The notes under the pieces were generated by a model. The model had not been told where the DNA came from. It did not search any database and worked only from the letters and a program-made list of their open reading frames with translations. From positions 3,457,501 through 3,521,500 of the forward strand of contig JQNH01000001.1 in the NCBI GenBank assembly GCA_000745135.1: a DNA stretch of 64,000 nt, given 5' to 3'. Position numbers and translations under genes: made by a program. Below are positions 1 through 8,208 of the stretch, piece after piece (within the stretch, counting starts at the first letter, position 1; each line of letters starts with the position of its first letter). This DNA comes from Rhizobiales bacterium YIM 77505 (GTDB taxonomy: Bacteria > Pseudomonadota > Alphaproteobacteria > Rhizobiales > Beijerinckiaceae).

Positions 1-134
1 TTGAAGCCGGCGCGGGCGATGAGGCGGGCCGAGAGCGCGTCGTGGGCGCAGGGCAACAGCAGCGGCTCGGGGCCGTCGAGAAGATCGCGCCACCGCCGGC
101 CTGTCCCGGCCGCCTTTTCCGTCTCGCCGCTCAC
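1..134 (-). CDS. Isocitrate lyase/PEP mutase family protein, N-terminal fragment
   Basis: Only the first 44 codons are inside the window; the gene continues past the left edge. Reading from the GTG at 134, the peptide has the pattern W-R-D-L-L-D-G-P-E-P-L-L-L-P-C-A-H-D-A-L-S followed by A-R-L-I-A-R-A-G-F. This is the typical opening of the isocitrate lyase/phosphoenolpyruvate mutase superfamily (2-methylisocitrate lyase and carboxyvinyl-carboxyphosphonate mutase-like enzymes), which cleave or form C-C or C-P bonds in a TIM barrel. A strong ribosome site (GGGAGG) lies just upstream of the GTG. It starts 24 bases after the leuD stop on the same strand, so the two are probably co-transcribed. 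The exact substrate cannot be told from this fragment. Confidence 0.6.
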   Translation of the reverse strand, partial: MSGETEKAAGTGRRWRDLLDGPEPLLLPCAHDALSARLIARAGF

Positions 135-158
135 GTCACCCTCCCGTTTCCGCCGCTC

Positions 159-764
159 TCACAGCCAGGGGCGTTCCGTCCCGCGCCTGCGCTCGTAGGC
201 CTCGATGGCGGCAAGGCGTTCGAGCGTCGCCCCGATCTCGTCGCGGCCCTTGAGGAGGGCCTCGCGGCGGTCGGGGTCGACGGCGAAGCGCCGCGTCCAC
301 CCATCGGGGGCGAAGACCGTCTGCCCGATAAGATCGACCGTGAGGCGAAGGCCGGGACGCGCCGTCACGAGGGCGGCCAGATGGTCCACATCGGCGCGGG
401 CGAGCACCACCGGCAGCATGCCGTTCTTGAAGCAATTGGCGAAGAAGATGTCGGCGAAGCTCGGGGCGATGAGGCAGCGGATGCCGAAGTCGAGCAGCGC
501 CCAGGGCGCGTGCTCGCGCGACGAGCCGCAGCCGAAGTTCTCGCCGGTCACGAGAATCCCGGCGTCGCGATAGGCCGGCTGGTTGAGCACGAAATCCGGG
601 TTCTCGGAGCCGTCGGGATGGAAGCGCTCGCGCGAGAAGAGGCAGCGCCCGAGCCCCTTGCGCGCGACGGTCTTGCCGTGATGGGCCGGGAAGATCATGT
701 CGGTGTCGACATTCGGCAGCGGCAGCGGCGCGGCGACGGCGGTCAGGACGGTGAAGGGCTGCAT
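159..764 (-). CDS. leuD: 3-isopropylmalate dehydratase small subunit
   Basis: The 201-residue product matches the LeuD swivelling domain in length and sequence. With the large subunit LeuC it isomerises 2-isopropylmalate to 3-isopropylmalate in leucine synthesis, in the cytoplasm. Visible family motifs are the N-terminal N-V-D-T-D-M-I segment (about residues 18-24), F-G-C-G-S-S-R-E-H-A near residue 80, and the I-A-P-S-F-A-D-I-F-F-A-N segment that follows. The ATG at 764 is preceded by AGGGGAA. leuC is not in the window, so the pair is split, as is usual in Hyphomicrobiales. The downstream lyase/mutase gene is 24 bases away and probably shares the transcript. Confidence 0.95.
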   Translation of the reverse strand: MQPFTVLTAVAAPLPLPNVDTDMIFPAHHGKTVARKGLGRCLFSRERFHPDGSENPDFVLNQPAYRDAGILVTGENFGCGSSREHAPWALLDFGIRCLIAPSFADIFFANCFKNGMLPVVLARADVDHLAALVTARPGLRLTVDLIGQTVFAPDGWTRRFAVDPDRREALLKGRDEIGATLERLAAIEAYERRRGTERPWL

Positions 765-853
765 GGCGTTCCCCTGTCATGCCGGGGCGGCCCGCAGGGC
801 CGAGCTCGGAACGACCGCGGCGAGTCCTCACCCGTCGCCCCTGCGCCTGCCGC

Positions 854-2287
854 TCACGCCAGCGTATAGGCGGTCTTGACCGCGGTGTAGAACTCCCTCG
901 CATAGGCGCCCTGTTCGCGGGGGCCGTAGGAGGAGCCTTTGCGGCCGCCGAACGGCACGTGGTAGTCGACGCCCGCGGTCGGCAGGTTGACCATCACCAT
1001 GCCGGCGCTCGAGCGCCTCTTGAAGTCGGAGGCGTATTTGAGCGAGGTGGTGCAGATGCCCGACGACAGCCCGAACACGGTGTCGTTGGCGACCGCCAGC
1101 GCTTCCTCGTAGTCCTTGACCCGGATCACGGTGGCGACGGGCCCGAAGATCTCCTCGCGGTTGATGCGCATGGCGTTGGTGGTCTCGGTGAAGAGGGCCG
1201 GCGCGAGATAGTAGCCCGGCGTCTCCCGGTTGAGCCGCTCGCCCCCGGTGACGAGACGCGCGCCCTCCTTCCGGCCGATGTCGATGTAGGACAGGTCCTG
1301 ATCGAGCTGGTCCTGGCTCACCACCGGACCGATGTCGGTGCCGGGCTTCAAGGCGTCGTCCACTTTGAGCCGCGACAGCCTCTCGCTCACGGCATCGACG
1401 AACCGGTCGTGGATGCCCGCCTGCACGATGAGGCGGCTCGACGCGGTGCAGCGCTGTCCGGTGGAGAAGAAGGCGCCGTTCACCGCCGCCCCGACGGCGA
1501 TGGCAAGATCCGCGTCGTCGAGCACGACGAGGGGGTTCTTGCCGCCCATCTCGAGCTGCACCTTGGCGCCGCGCGCGACGCAATCGGCGGCGACGCGCCG
1601 GCCGGTGTCAACCGAGCCGGTGAAGCTCACGGCGCGCACCTTGGGGGATGTCACGATGGCGTTGCCGACCTGGGACCCCGAGCCCATCACCAGGTTGAAC
1701 ACCCCGGCGGGAAGGCCGGACCGCGACAGGATCTCGGCGAGGGCCCAGCCGCAGCCCGGCACGAGATCCGCCGGCTTGAAGACGACGCAGTTGCCGTAGG
1801 CCAGCGCCGGCGCGATCTTCCAGGCGGGGATGGCGATGGGGAAGTTCCAGGGCGTGATGATGCCGACGACGCCTTCCGGCTCACGGGTGACCTCGACCTC
1901 GACCCCGGCGCGCACGGACGGGATCTTCTCGCCCGCGACCCGCAGGGCCTCGCCGGCGAAGAACTTGAAGATGCGCCCGGCCCGCACGGCCTCGCCGACG
2001 CCCTCCGGCAAGGTCTTGCCTTCCTCGCGGGAGAGGAGCCGCCCGAGCTCGTCCTTGCGTGCGAGGATTTCCGTGCCGACCCGGTCGAGGATGTCGGCGC
2101 GCTCTTCCGGGGTCGTCCGCGCCCAGGCCGGGAAGGCGTCATGGGCTGCCGCGATGGCGGCCTCGGTCTGGGCGGCGTCGGCGCGGGCGTATTCGCCCAC
2201 CACGTCGTCGAGGTTCGAGGGGTTGATGTTGCGGTTGACCGCAACGCCTTCCGTCCATTCGCCGGCGATGAAGTTCTGGTGCAGCAT
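854..2287 (-). CDS. NAD(P)-dependent aldehyde dehydrogenase, 2,5-dioxovalerate dehydrogenase-like
   Basis: This is a full-length (477 residues) aldehyde dehydrogenase superfamily enzyme that oxidises an aldehyde to the acid with NAD(P). Seen in order are the W-N-F-P segment near residue 146, the cofactor loop F-T-G-S (about 222), E-M-G-G-K-N containing the general base, the catalytic cysteine in G-Q-R-C-T-A-S, and E-E-I-F-G-P near the C-terminus. The C-terminal V-P-F-G-G-R-K-G-S-S-Y-G-P-R-E-Q-G stretch resembles alpha-ketoglutaric semialdehyde dehydrogenases of sugar-acid and hydroxyproline pathways. That substrate call is an inference, because no sugar-acid genes lie alongside. An AGGA-type ribosome site precedes the ATG. 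Confidence 0.85.
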   Translation of the reverse strand: MLHQNFIAGEWTEGVAVNRNINPSNLDDVVGEYARADAAQTEAAIAAAHDAFPAWARTTPEERADILDRVGTEILARKDELGRLLSREEGKTLPEGVGEAVRAGRIFKFFAGEALRVAGEKIPSVRAGVEVEVTREPEGVVGIITPWNFPIAIPAWKIAPALAYGNCVVFKPADLVPGCGWALAEILSRSGLPAGVFNLVMGSGSQVGNAIVTSPKVRAVSFTGSVDTGRRVAADCVARGAKVQLEMGGKNPLVVLDDADLAIAVGAAVNGAFFSTGQRCTASSRLIVQAGIHDRFVDAVSERLSRLKVDDALKPGTDIGPVVSQDQLDQDLSYIDIGRKEGARLVTGGERLNRETPGYYLAPALFTETTNAMRINREEIFGPVATVIRVKDYEEALAVANDTVFGLSSGICTTSLKYASDFKRRSSAGMVMVNLPTAGVDYHVPFGGRKGSSYGPREQGAYAREFYTAVKTAYTLA

Positions 2288-2380
2288 GGCGGAGGTCCTT
2301 GTGACGGCTCGGATGAGCCAGTCTTGCCACCATGCAGAGCGTCAAGTCCAGCCTCGCCCCGCCCGGGCGGCCGGCTTCCT

Positions 2381-2776
2381 TCAAGGAGATGTCGGCCCGG
2401 ACAAAAGCTCGGCCTCGTAGGCGATCAGGCTTTTCAGTTCGCGCAGGGCCTTGAACATGCGCCCGGCCAGCAGATGCTCGCCGGCGGCGGCAATGAAGGG
2501 CGTGGCGCTGGGGGCGGCGGCGACGATGTCGCGGGCCAGGGCGAAGAACGCATCCTGGCCCTTGGCGAGGTCCCCGGAGAGGTACATGCCCTGGGCGAGA
2601 AGATAGAGGCGCTTCGCCGGCGTGACGGCCTCCTCCGGCTTCATCACCTCCGATTCGCGCATGATCGGCCCGTCGCCTTCGATATGGAGCTTGGCGCGGT
2701 GGGCGCCGCGGAAGGTCAGCACGAACTGGCCGACGATGATCTTCTCATCGGGTTTGAGCTCGACCACGAAGCCCAT
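2381..2776 (-). CDS. flbT: Flagellin-synthesis regulator FlbT
   Basis: The 131-residue protein begins M-G-F-V-V-E-L-K-P-D-E-K-I-I-V-G and contains the T-P-A-K-R-L-Y-L-L segment, both typical of FlbT. In alphaproteobacteria FlbT controls flagellin mRNA translation or stability, usually with FlaF. I place the start at 2776, where GGAGGTG sits directly upstream. A longer reading frame runs to 2917, but its extra 47 codons fall in a palindromic intergenic repeat and are arginine-rich noise. It lies downstream of the flagellin gene on the same strand, beyond a strong terminator, so it likely has its own promoter. No flaF is seen between the two, where it is often found. Confidence 0.85.
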   Translation of the reverse strand: MGFVVELKPDEKIIVGQFVLTFRGAHRAKLHIEGDGPIMRESEVMKPEEAVTPAKRLYLLAQGMYLSGDLAKGQDAFFALARDIVAAAPSATPFIAAAGEHLLAGRMFKALRELKSLIAYEAELLSGPTSP

Positions 2777-2848
2777 GGAGCACCTCCTGCATCTTCGAAC
2801 CGCGACGTGGCAGGCGGGATCCCTTCTCCAGCGCTTTCCCGGCGCTTT

Positions 2849-2888
2849 CCCGGATGCGCGGAGCGCGAAGCGCGGAACGCAGTCCGGG
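2849..2888 (+). repeat. Copy A of a dispersed palindromic intergenic repeat
   Basis: This 40-bp copy begins CCCGGATGCG and ends ACGCAGTCCGGG, so the ends can pair as a hairpin. It matches three further copies at 5313, 39479 and 56456, and lacks two central bases they have. It lies just upstream of flbT. The structure resembles REP elements. Confidence 0.85.
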
Positions 2889-2935
2889 ACGGAAGCGCCC
2901 GACCGACGGCGCCGCACCGCAGCCCTGCTCCCCTT

Positions 2936-3027
2936 GTCATCACCGGGCTCGACCCGGTGATCCAGAACCCCTTCGTCGGTGCATTGGCGCTGGGAGACTG
3001 GATGGCCGGGTCAAGCCCGGCCATGAC
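2936..3027. repeat. Pair of 30-bp palindromic units in mirror orientation
   Basis: The unit at 2936-2965 starts GTCATCACCGGG and ends CCGGTGATCCAG. The unit at 2998-3027 starts CTGGATGGCCGG and ends CCGGCCATGAC, so it is the inverted counterpart. Each unit also contains its own short hairpin around a C-C-G-G-G arm. Such paired palindromes between genes are REP/BIME-like and are common in Hyphomicrobiales genomes. They sit between the flagellin terminator and flbT. Confidence 0.8.
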
Positions 3028-3123
3028 AACACCCAGAGGAATGCGCCCGCCCCCGACAGAGAGGAGCGCGCCCGCCCGAAGAATAAGGCCCTCCCCCGAG
3101 TTGGACCGGCGCCTGTTAAGACT

Positions 3124-3158
3124 TCGTAAAGAAAGGCGGCGGGGTTGCCCCCGCCGCC
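3124..3158 (-). terminator. Intrinsic terminator of the flagellin gene
   Basis: Perfect 10-bp arms (GGCGGCGGGG at 3135-3144 and CCCCGCCGCC at 3149-3158) enclose a 4-base loop. On the minus strand they are followed by TTTCTTT. The site is 27 bases beyond the flagellin stop codon, as expected for a highly expressed monocistronic gene. Confidence 0.85.
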
Positions 3159-3184
3159 TTCGGGCTTTGCGCTTCGTGAAGCGA

Positions 3185-5005
3185 TCAGCGCAGGAGCTGC
3201 AGGACCTGCTGGCCGGCGGACGCCGACAGCGCCAGGGCCGAGGTCGAGATCTGCTGGCGGGTGGACAGGGCCGAGTAGTTGGCCCCTTCCTCGTTGAGGT
3301 CGGCGAGCGTCAGGTTCGAGGCGCCGGTCTGCAGGACGTTGATCAGGTTCTTCGAGAACTCCTGGCGGGTCTGCACGATCGACAGGTTCGAACCGAACTT
3401 CGAGGCCTGGCTGCGCAGGGTATTCGTCGCCGTGTTCAGCTTGTCGAGCACCTTGTTGATCGAGCCGCTGTCGAGGAAGTCGTCCTCAGCGATCGAGGCA
3501 AGGCCGAGGCTTTCGGCATCGAACTTCACGCCCTTGATCGAGAGCTTCGACGAGCCGTTCTCGTTGAACACGAGCTCCAGATCGTCGCCGTTGAGCAGGT
3601 TGACGCCGTTGTAGCTCGAGTCCTGGGCCAGCTTGGTGATCTGGCCGAGGAGATCGTTGTAGTCCTTCACCAGATTGGCGCGGGACGCCTTGGAGGTCGG
3701 GTCGAAGATCACCGCCGAGCTGTTGACGGTCGCCGCGCCGAACACCGAGGTCGAGGCGGTGCCGGCAATCGAGAACGTGTCGGCGCCATGGGCGTTGGTC
3801 GTCGTCAGGACGAGCTTGCCCGTGGAGTCGATCGAGCCTTCGACGCCCGTGCTCTCCAGGAGGCTGTTGAGGTCGCTCAGCGACTTCACCTGGCCGGCGT
3901 TGGTGCCGAAGGTGATCGTCGTCGTGACCGAGCCGAGCGTGACGGAGAGGGTCTTGCTCCGCAGCAGGGTCTCGGCCGTGTCGCCATAGCCGGCGACGAG
4001 GTCCGTCGCGGCAAGGCCAAGCCGGCTCAGGTTGCCGGTGCCGTTCTCCAGCTTGAGGGCCGTCAGCGTGTCCTTGGCCGCGAAGGTGAACTTGCGGTCG
4101 GTGGCGTTGAACGAGGCCGTGACGTTGCCGCCGGTGGCGGTCGAGACCTTCGCCGCCAGGCTGTCGATCGTGTCATTGGCCGCGACCGTAATGGTCTGGT
4201 CGTTGACTTTGAAGGTCTGGCCCGCGGTGAAGCCGAGAGCCGTCGCCGCCGACGCCCCGACCGGCTTGAAGACGCCGGCCGTCGTGTCGGTCAACGTTCC
4301 GACCACGGTCGCGAGATCCGCGCCGCCGAAGGTGATGTCGCCGCCGTCCGAGCTGGTGAAGGCGAGGTTGTTCGACCCATCCAGAGCCACGGTCACGAGA
4401 GAGCCGGCCGCGGCGAGCTGGGTGTTGATGGCGCTGGTCAGGGCGGCCTGCGTCGCCGTGCCCCCGGCGATCGTGATGTTGATGCCGTTGACGCTGAAGC
4501 TCTTCGAGCCGCCGGCGAAGGCGGTCGCCACCGCGGCGTCGGTGCCATAGGCCACGCTGCCCGTTTCCACGCGCGCCGTCGCGGTGGCGGCGCCAAGCGC
4601 CGTGCCCGACACCTTGCTCACGCCGAAGAGGCTATTGGCGTCCGCCGTCGCTGCGAGGGCGGTGCTCCCTGTGATCTTCGCCTTCGTCGAATAGGCGTTC
4701 GTCGACTGAAGAGCCTGACGGGCCGTCGACTTCGCCGAGTCGACGAGCTTCTGAAGGCCGGAGATGCCGGTATCGGCGGCCTTGAGCACCTGGACGCCGT
4801 TCGACACGCTATCGAGGAGCGCGCTGATGTCGCCGGCGCGGCTGTTGAGCGCCGAGGCGGTGAAGAAGTTCGACGGGTTGTCGAGGGCGGTGTTGACGCG
4901 CTTGCCCGTGGAGAGGCGCTCCTGGGTGCGGGCCATGAGCTCCGCCGTGTTCTGCAGCGAGAGGAGGTTGCTGCGAACGGCGCTCGTCAGCGTGATATCC
5001 GACAT
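3185..5005 (-). CDS. Flagellin
   Basis: The 606-residue filament protein has the conserved D0/D1 ends. The N-terminus carries M-S-D-I-T-L-T-S-A-V-R-S-N-L-L-S-L-Q, then Q-E-R-L-S-T-G-K-R-V and D-N-P-S-N-F-F. The C-terminus has the matching helical D1/D0 segment ending in Q-Q-V-L-Q-L-L-R. Between them lies a long Ala/Thr/Ser/Gly-rich region (about residues 100-450), the surface-exposed D2/D3 part, which makes the protein larger than 300-400-residue rhizobial flagellins. The start at 5005 is chosen because AGGACG lies upstream and it gives the standard N-terminus; an ATG nine codons earlier is less likely. A strong terminator follows. FlbT downstream is its probable post-transcriptional regulator. 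No other flagellar genes are present. Confidence 0.93.
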   Translation of the reverse strand: MSDITLTSAVRSNLLSLQNTAELMARTQERLSTGKRVNTALDNPSNFFTASALNSRAGDISALLDSVSNGVQVLKAADTGISGLQKLVDSAKSTARQALQSTNAYSTKAKITGSTALAATADANSLFGVSKVSGTALGAATATARVETGSVAYGTDAAVATAFAGGSKSFSVNGINITIAGGTATQAALTSAINTQLAAAGSLVTVALDGSNNLAFTSSDGGDITFGGADLATVVGTLTDTTAGVFKPVGASAATALGFTAGQTFKVNDQTITVAANDTIDSLAAKVSTATGGNVTASFNATDRKFTFAAKDTLTALKLENGTGNLSRLGLAATDLVAGYGDTAETLLRSKTLSVTLGSVTTTITFGTNAGQVKSLSDLNSLLESTGVEGSIDSTGKLVLTTTNAHGADTFSIAGTASTSVFGAATVNSSAVIFDPTSKASRANLVKDYNDLLGQITKLAQDSSYNGVNLLNGDDLELVFNENGSSKLSIKGVKFDAESLGLASIAEDDFLDSGSINKVLDKLNTATNTLRSQASKFGSNLSIVQTRQEFSKNLINVLQTGASNLTLADLNEEGANYSALSTRQQISTSALALSASAGQQVLQLLR

Positions 5006-5312
5006 GGGTGGTACGTCCTGTGGTGGTTTCACTCCCGCTCACGGGGAGCACGCCACGAGCAATGACAGATCGAATTTAAGAGAAGCTTACAGAACCGGGG
5101 CTCCGCCAAGATCACACCGCCGGCCAGGGGACGAGACGCTGCCGGAAGCCGCCCCTCGTCGCGGTTCTGGCGCCCCTCCCCCCTTTTCCGGAGGGGTGGA
5201 GCGCCAGCGCAAGGCGGGGAACGGAGGCGCCATGAGTTGCCGCGGGAGCGGCGCCTCGTTCTGTCGCGCTGAAAGTGCAGCGCTGCTTTGCAGCAAGTTG
5301 TTGCGCTTCCGT

Positions 5313-5354
5313 CCCGGACCGCGTTCCGTGCTGATCGCACTCCACGCATCCGGG
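5313..5354 (-). repeat. Copy B of the dispersed palindromic intergenic repeat
   Basis: A 42-bp copy in the opposite orientation to copy A. On the minus strand it begins CCCGGATGCGTGG and ends ACGCGGTCCGGG. A small adjacent hairpin (GCTGCTTTGCAGC, near 5281-5293) has counterparts beside copies C and D, so the repeated unit is longer than the 42-bp core. Confidence 0.85.
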
Positions 5355-5538
5355 AAAGGGGGTGGAGGGTGGTGCCAAATCACGGCTGCAGGCCCGCGCC
5401 AAAACCACGACAAGAGGTTCGCGCCTAAAACCCCTCCTGCGCTTTCCCGGAAGCCATAGGCCCAGCCGCCTGTCCCGCGCTCCCGCGCCCTCCCACACTC
5501 AAGGAAACGGGATTGCCGGGCATCCCCGCCCGTGATAG

Positions 5539-5556
5539 TGACTGACGGGTCAGTCA
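5539..5556. promoter_or_regulatory. Operator for the adjacent TetR-family regulator
   Basis: The 18-bp site TGACTGACGGGTCAGTCA is a perfect inverted repeat of two 8-bp arms with a 2-bp spacer. It ends 11 bases before the tetR start codon. This is the typical size and placement of a TetR dimer site, so autoregulation and control of the efflux operon are likely. Confidence 0.8.
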
Positions 5557-5567
5557 TCGTGTGACGC

Positions 5568-6230
5568 ATGACCACCAGGACCGCCCGGCCGGCCGCGTCG
5601 GCCGCTCCGGCACGCCGGGCCCGCAACGAGGCCGAGCGGCAGGCGCGGGAGCGCGCCATTCTCGACGCGGCGCTCGCGGTCTTCTCGGACAGGGGCTTTG
5701 CCGCCGCGCGGCTCGAGGACGTGGCCGCCCGCGCCGGGGTCGCCAAGGGCACCATCTATCTCTACTTCCCCTCGAAACAGGCCCTGTTCGAGGCGCTGAT
5801 CCGGACCGGCATCGCCGGACCGATCGAGGCGGCGCGCACCGAAATGCTCGACCTCGACCTGCCGCTCGAGGCGGTGCTGCGCGGCCTCTTCACCCGCTTG
5901 CGGACCGAGATCCTCGGCACGCCGCGCCGGGAGATCGTGCGTCTGGTGCTGACGGAAGCGGGCCGTTTCCCGCAGATCGCGGCGTTCTACCATCGCGAGG
6001 TGGTGAGCCGCGGCATGGGCCTGCTGCGCACGATCGGCGCCCGGGCGCTCGAGCGGGGGGAGATCCGCTCCGACGCCATCATCCGCTTTCCGCAGCTCGT
6101 GATCGCGCCTGGCATCGTCGCGTTCCTGTGGACGAGCTTCTTCCAGCGTATCGAGCCCCTCGACGCGGAGGCGATGTTCGAGACGCATCTTGCCTTGCTG
6201 ATGCGCGCCCTCAAGGCGCCCGAGCCATGA
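5568..6230 (+). CDS. TetR/AcrR family transcriptional regulator of the efflux operon
   Basis: The 220-residue protein has an N-terminal helix-turn-helix domain at about residues 24-72. It includes A-I-L-D-A-A-L-A-V-F, V-A-A-R-A-G-V-A-K-G-T-I-Y-L-Y-F and K-Q-A-L-F, which is the classic TetR DNA-binding signature. The C-terminal ligand domain is divergent. It heads an operon with an HlyD-type adaptor, an ABC ATPase and a permease; its stop overlaps the next start (ATGA). The palindrome 11 bases upstream is the probable operator. No strong ribosome site precedes the ATG, so the message may be leaderless or short-leadered. The arrangement resembles E. coli ybiH-ybhGFSR. The inducer is unknown. 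Confidence 0.9.
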   Translation: MTTRTARPAASAAPARRARNEAERQARERAILDAALAVFSDRGFAAARLEDVAARAGVAKGTIYLYFPSKQALFEALIRTGIAGPIEAARTEMLDLDLPLEAVLRGLFTRLRTEILGTPRREIVRLVLTEAGRFPQIAAFYHREVVSRGMGLLRTIGARALERGEIRSDAIIRFPQLVIAPGIVAFLWTSFFQRIEPLDAEAMFETHLALLMRALKAPEP

Positions 6231-7249
6231 AGCGGCCGCTGCGCCTCGTTGCCGTTCTCGCCCTGGCCGCCGCGGCGGGCGCGGGCGTCTATTACGGGTG
6301 GTTCATGCCGGCCGAAGAGGGCGCCGCCGCCTTCCAGGGCTATGTGGAGGGCAACCTCGTCTTCATGGCGCCGGAGGAAGGCGGACGCATCGAGAGGATG
6401 GCCGTCGAGGCGGGCGACGAGGTCAAGGAAGGCCAGTTCCTCTTCGCGCTCGAATCCTCCGTGCAGATCGCCCAGCGTTACGAGGCCGAGGCGCGGCTCC
6501 GGCAGGTCGAGGCGCAGCTCGCCAACCTCAAGGCCGCCCAGCAGCGGCCCGAACAGATCGCCGTCCTGCGCGCGCAAGAGGAGCGGGCCCAGGCGGCGCT
6601 GGAGTATTCGCGCAGCGAGGTTGCGCGCCAGCGCACCCTCTTCGACCGCGGCTACAGCGCGAAGGCCCGCCTCGACCAGGCCGAAGCCGCCTTCGAGCGC
6701 GACAAGGCGGCGCTGGCCGAAGTGCGCCGGCAGATCGAGGCGGCGCAGCTGGCGGGACGCACGGCCGAGATCGAGGCCGCCGAGGCGGCGGTGCGGGCCG
6801 CGGAGGCGAGCCTGGCCCAGGCGGAAACGCGGGTCAGCAAGCGCCGCGTCGCGGCTCCCGCCGATGCCCGCGTCGAGGACGTCTATTTCCGGACCGGCGA
6901 GGTGGTGAACGCCGGACAGCCGGTGCTCGCCCTCCTGCCGCCGGGAAACCTGCGCCTGCGCTTCTACGTGCCCGAGCCTGAGCTCGCGACGCTCGCCCTC
7001 GGCCAGACGGTGGCGGTCGCCTGCGATCATTGCCTTGAGGGACTGAAGGCGCGCATCAGCTTCATCGCCCGGGAGGCGGAGTTCACGCCGCCGGTGATCT
7101 TCAGCGAGCAGGAGCGGGCGAAGCTCGTCTTCCGCGTGGAAGCGCGCCCGGTCGGGGAGCTGAACCTGCCCATCGGCCTGCCGGTCAGCGTCAGCCCGGT
7201 GGCGTCCGAGACCGCCGCGAGGCAGTCGCCATGGCCGAAGCCACCTTAA
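6227..7249 (+). CDS. HlyD-family periplasmic adaptor of an ABC efflux pump
   Basis: The 340-residue protein has an N-terminal signal anchor (about residues 4-20, rich in L, A and V), then a lipoyl-like half (V-E-G-N-L-V-F-M-A-P-E-E-G-G-R-I near residue 40). A long Ala/Glu/Arg-rich coiled coil follows at about residues 85-200. The second lipoyl half and a beta-barrel region (V-A-A-P-A-D-A-R-V-E-D-V onwards) complete it. This is the YbhG/HlyD layout, which links an inner-membrane transporter to an outer-membrane channel. The start overlaps the tetR stop by ATGA, and the ATPase gene begins 19 bases before its end, so the operon is translationally coupled. Confidence 0.88.
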   Translation: MKRPLRLVAVLALAAAAGAGVYYGWFMPAEEGAAAFQGYVEGNLVFMAPEEGGRIERMAVEAGDEVKEGQFLFALESSVQIAQRYEAEARLRQVEAQLANLKAAQQRPEQIAVLRAQEERAQAALEYSRSEVARQRTLFDRGYSAKARLDQAEAAFERDKAALAEVRRQIEAAQLAGRTAEIEAAEAAVRAAEASLAQAETRVSKRRVAAPADARVEDVYFRTGEVVNAGQPVLALLPPGNLRLRFYVPEPELATLALGQTVAVACDHCLEGLKARISFIAREAEFTPPVIFSEQERAKLVFRVEARPVGELNLPIGLPVSVSPVASETAARQSPWPKPP

Positions 7250-8208
7250 GGACTGATCCGCCGATGGCCGCCAGGGGCTCGCAGGCGGGCGCCGCGATCG
7301 TCATCGACGTGGAAGGGCTCACCAAGTCCTTCAACGGGCGCACGGTGGTGAAGAACCTGACCATGCAGGTGCGCAAGGGCCTCATCTACGGCTTCCTCGG
7401 CCCGAACGGCAGCGGCAAGACGACGACGATCCGCATGCTCTGCGGGCTTTTGACGCCCGATTCCGGCCGCGGCACCTGCCTCGGCTACGACATCCGCACC
7501 GAGGCCGACATGATCAAGCGCCATGTCGGCTACATGACGCAGCGCTTCTCGCTCTATGCGGATCTCTCGGTCCGGGAAAATCTCGAATTCGTGGCGCGGG
7601 TCTACGACCTCGACGATCCTGGCGCCGCGGCGGAGGACGCCATCCGCCGCCTCGGGCTTGAGAACCGCGCCGGGCAGCTTGCGGGCGAGCTCTCCGGCGG
7701 CTGGAAGCAGCGGCTGGCGCTTGGGGCCTGCATCCTGCCGGGCCCGCAGCTTCTTCTCCTCGACGAGCCGACCGCCGGCGTCGATCCGAAGGCCCGGCGC
7801 GACTTCTGGGACGAGATCCACGCCCTCGCCCATCAAGGGCTCACCGTGCTCGTCTCGACCCATTACATGGACGAGGCGGAGCGCTGCCACGAGATCGCGT
7901 ACATCGCCTATGGCGAGCTCCTCGCCCATGGCACGGTCGAGGAGGTGGTGGCGAACGCGCATCTCTCCACCTGGACGGTGACGGGTCCGGATCTCGCCGC
8001 GCTGGCCGAAACCCTGAAGCGCACCGAAGGCGTCGACATGGTGGCGCCCTTCGGATCGGCCCTCCACGTCTTGGGCCGCGACGCGGACAGGTTGGAGGCC
8101 GCGACGCGGACCATGCGCGAGGCCGGCCCGCAGCTGTGGCGGCGCGACGAACCGACCTTGGAAGACGTGTTCATCAACCTCATGAGCCGGTCGCGGGACA
8201 ACTTCTGA
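7231..8208 (+). CDS. ABC transporter ATP-binding protein (YbhF-like)
   Basis: The 325-residue cytoplasmic ATPase has Walker A G-P-N-G-S-G-K-T-T at about residue 56, the Q-loop near Y-M-T-Q-R-F-S-L, the signature L-S-G-G-W-K-Q-R-L, Walker B L-L-L-L-D-E-P-T-A-G-V-D-P, and the H-loop S-T-H-Y-M-D-E-A. The C-terminal extension ends L-E-D-V-F-I-N-L-M, typical of the drug/polyketide-export (CcmA/YbhF) group. Unlike E. coli YbhF it has a single nucleotide-binding domain, so it probably works as a dimer. Its start overlaps the adaptor gene and its stop shares one base with the permease start. Confidence 0.92.
   Translation: MAEATLRTDPPMAARGSQAGAAIVIDVEGLTKSFNGRTVVKNLTMQVRKGLIYGFLGPNGSGKTTTIRMLCGLLTPDSGRGTCLGYDIRTEADMIKRHVGYMTQRFSLYADLSVRENLEFVARVYDLDDPGAAAEDAIRRLGLENRAGQLAGELSGGWKQRLALGACILPGPQLLLLDEPTAGVDPKARRDFWDEIHALAHQGLTVLVSTHYMDEAERCHEIAYIAYGELLAHGTVEEVVANAHLSTWTVTGPDLAALAETLKRTEGVDMVAPFGSALHVLGRDADRLEAATRTMREAGPQLWRRDEPTLEDVFINLMSRSRDNF

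Larger units (their letters stand above)
5006..5567. other. Flagellin-tetR intergenic region
   Basis: About 560 bases without a convincing gene. It should hold the flagellin promoter and leader on the minus strand, but I cannot point to a clear sigma-28 or sigma-54 match. It also contains a palindromic repeat copy (5313-5354), a second GC-rich structured stretch near 5160-5215 with short inverted arms, and the tetR operator at 5539-5556. Confidence 0.7.

Noticed and set aside
2777-2917. N-terminal extension of flbT by 47 codons
   Set aside because: It overlaps the palindromic repeat copy A, and a good ribosome site lies just before the ATG at 2776.
779-5065. A 1428-codon open frame on the plus strand
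   Set aside because: It runs antisense to the aldehyde dehydrogenase, flbT and flagellin genes, all well-supported on the minus strand. Its product is Arg/Gly/Ala-rich without any motif, as expected for a high-GC shadow frame.
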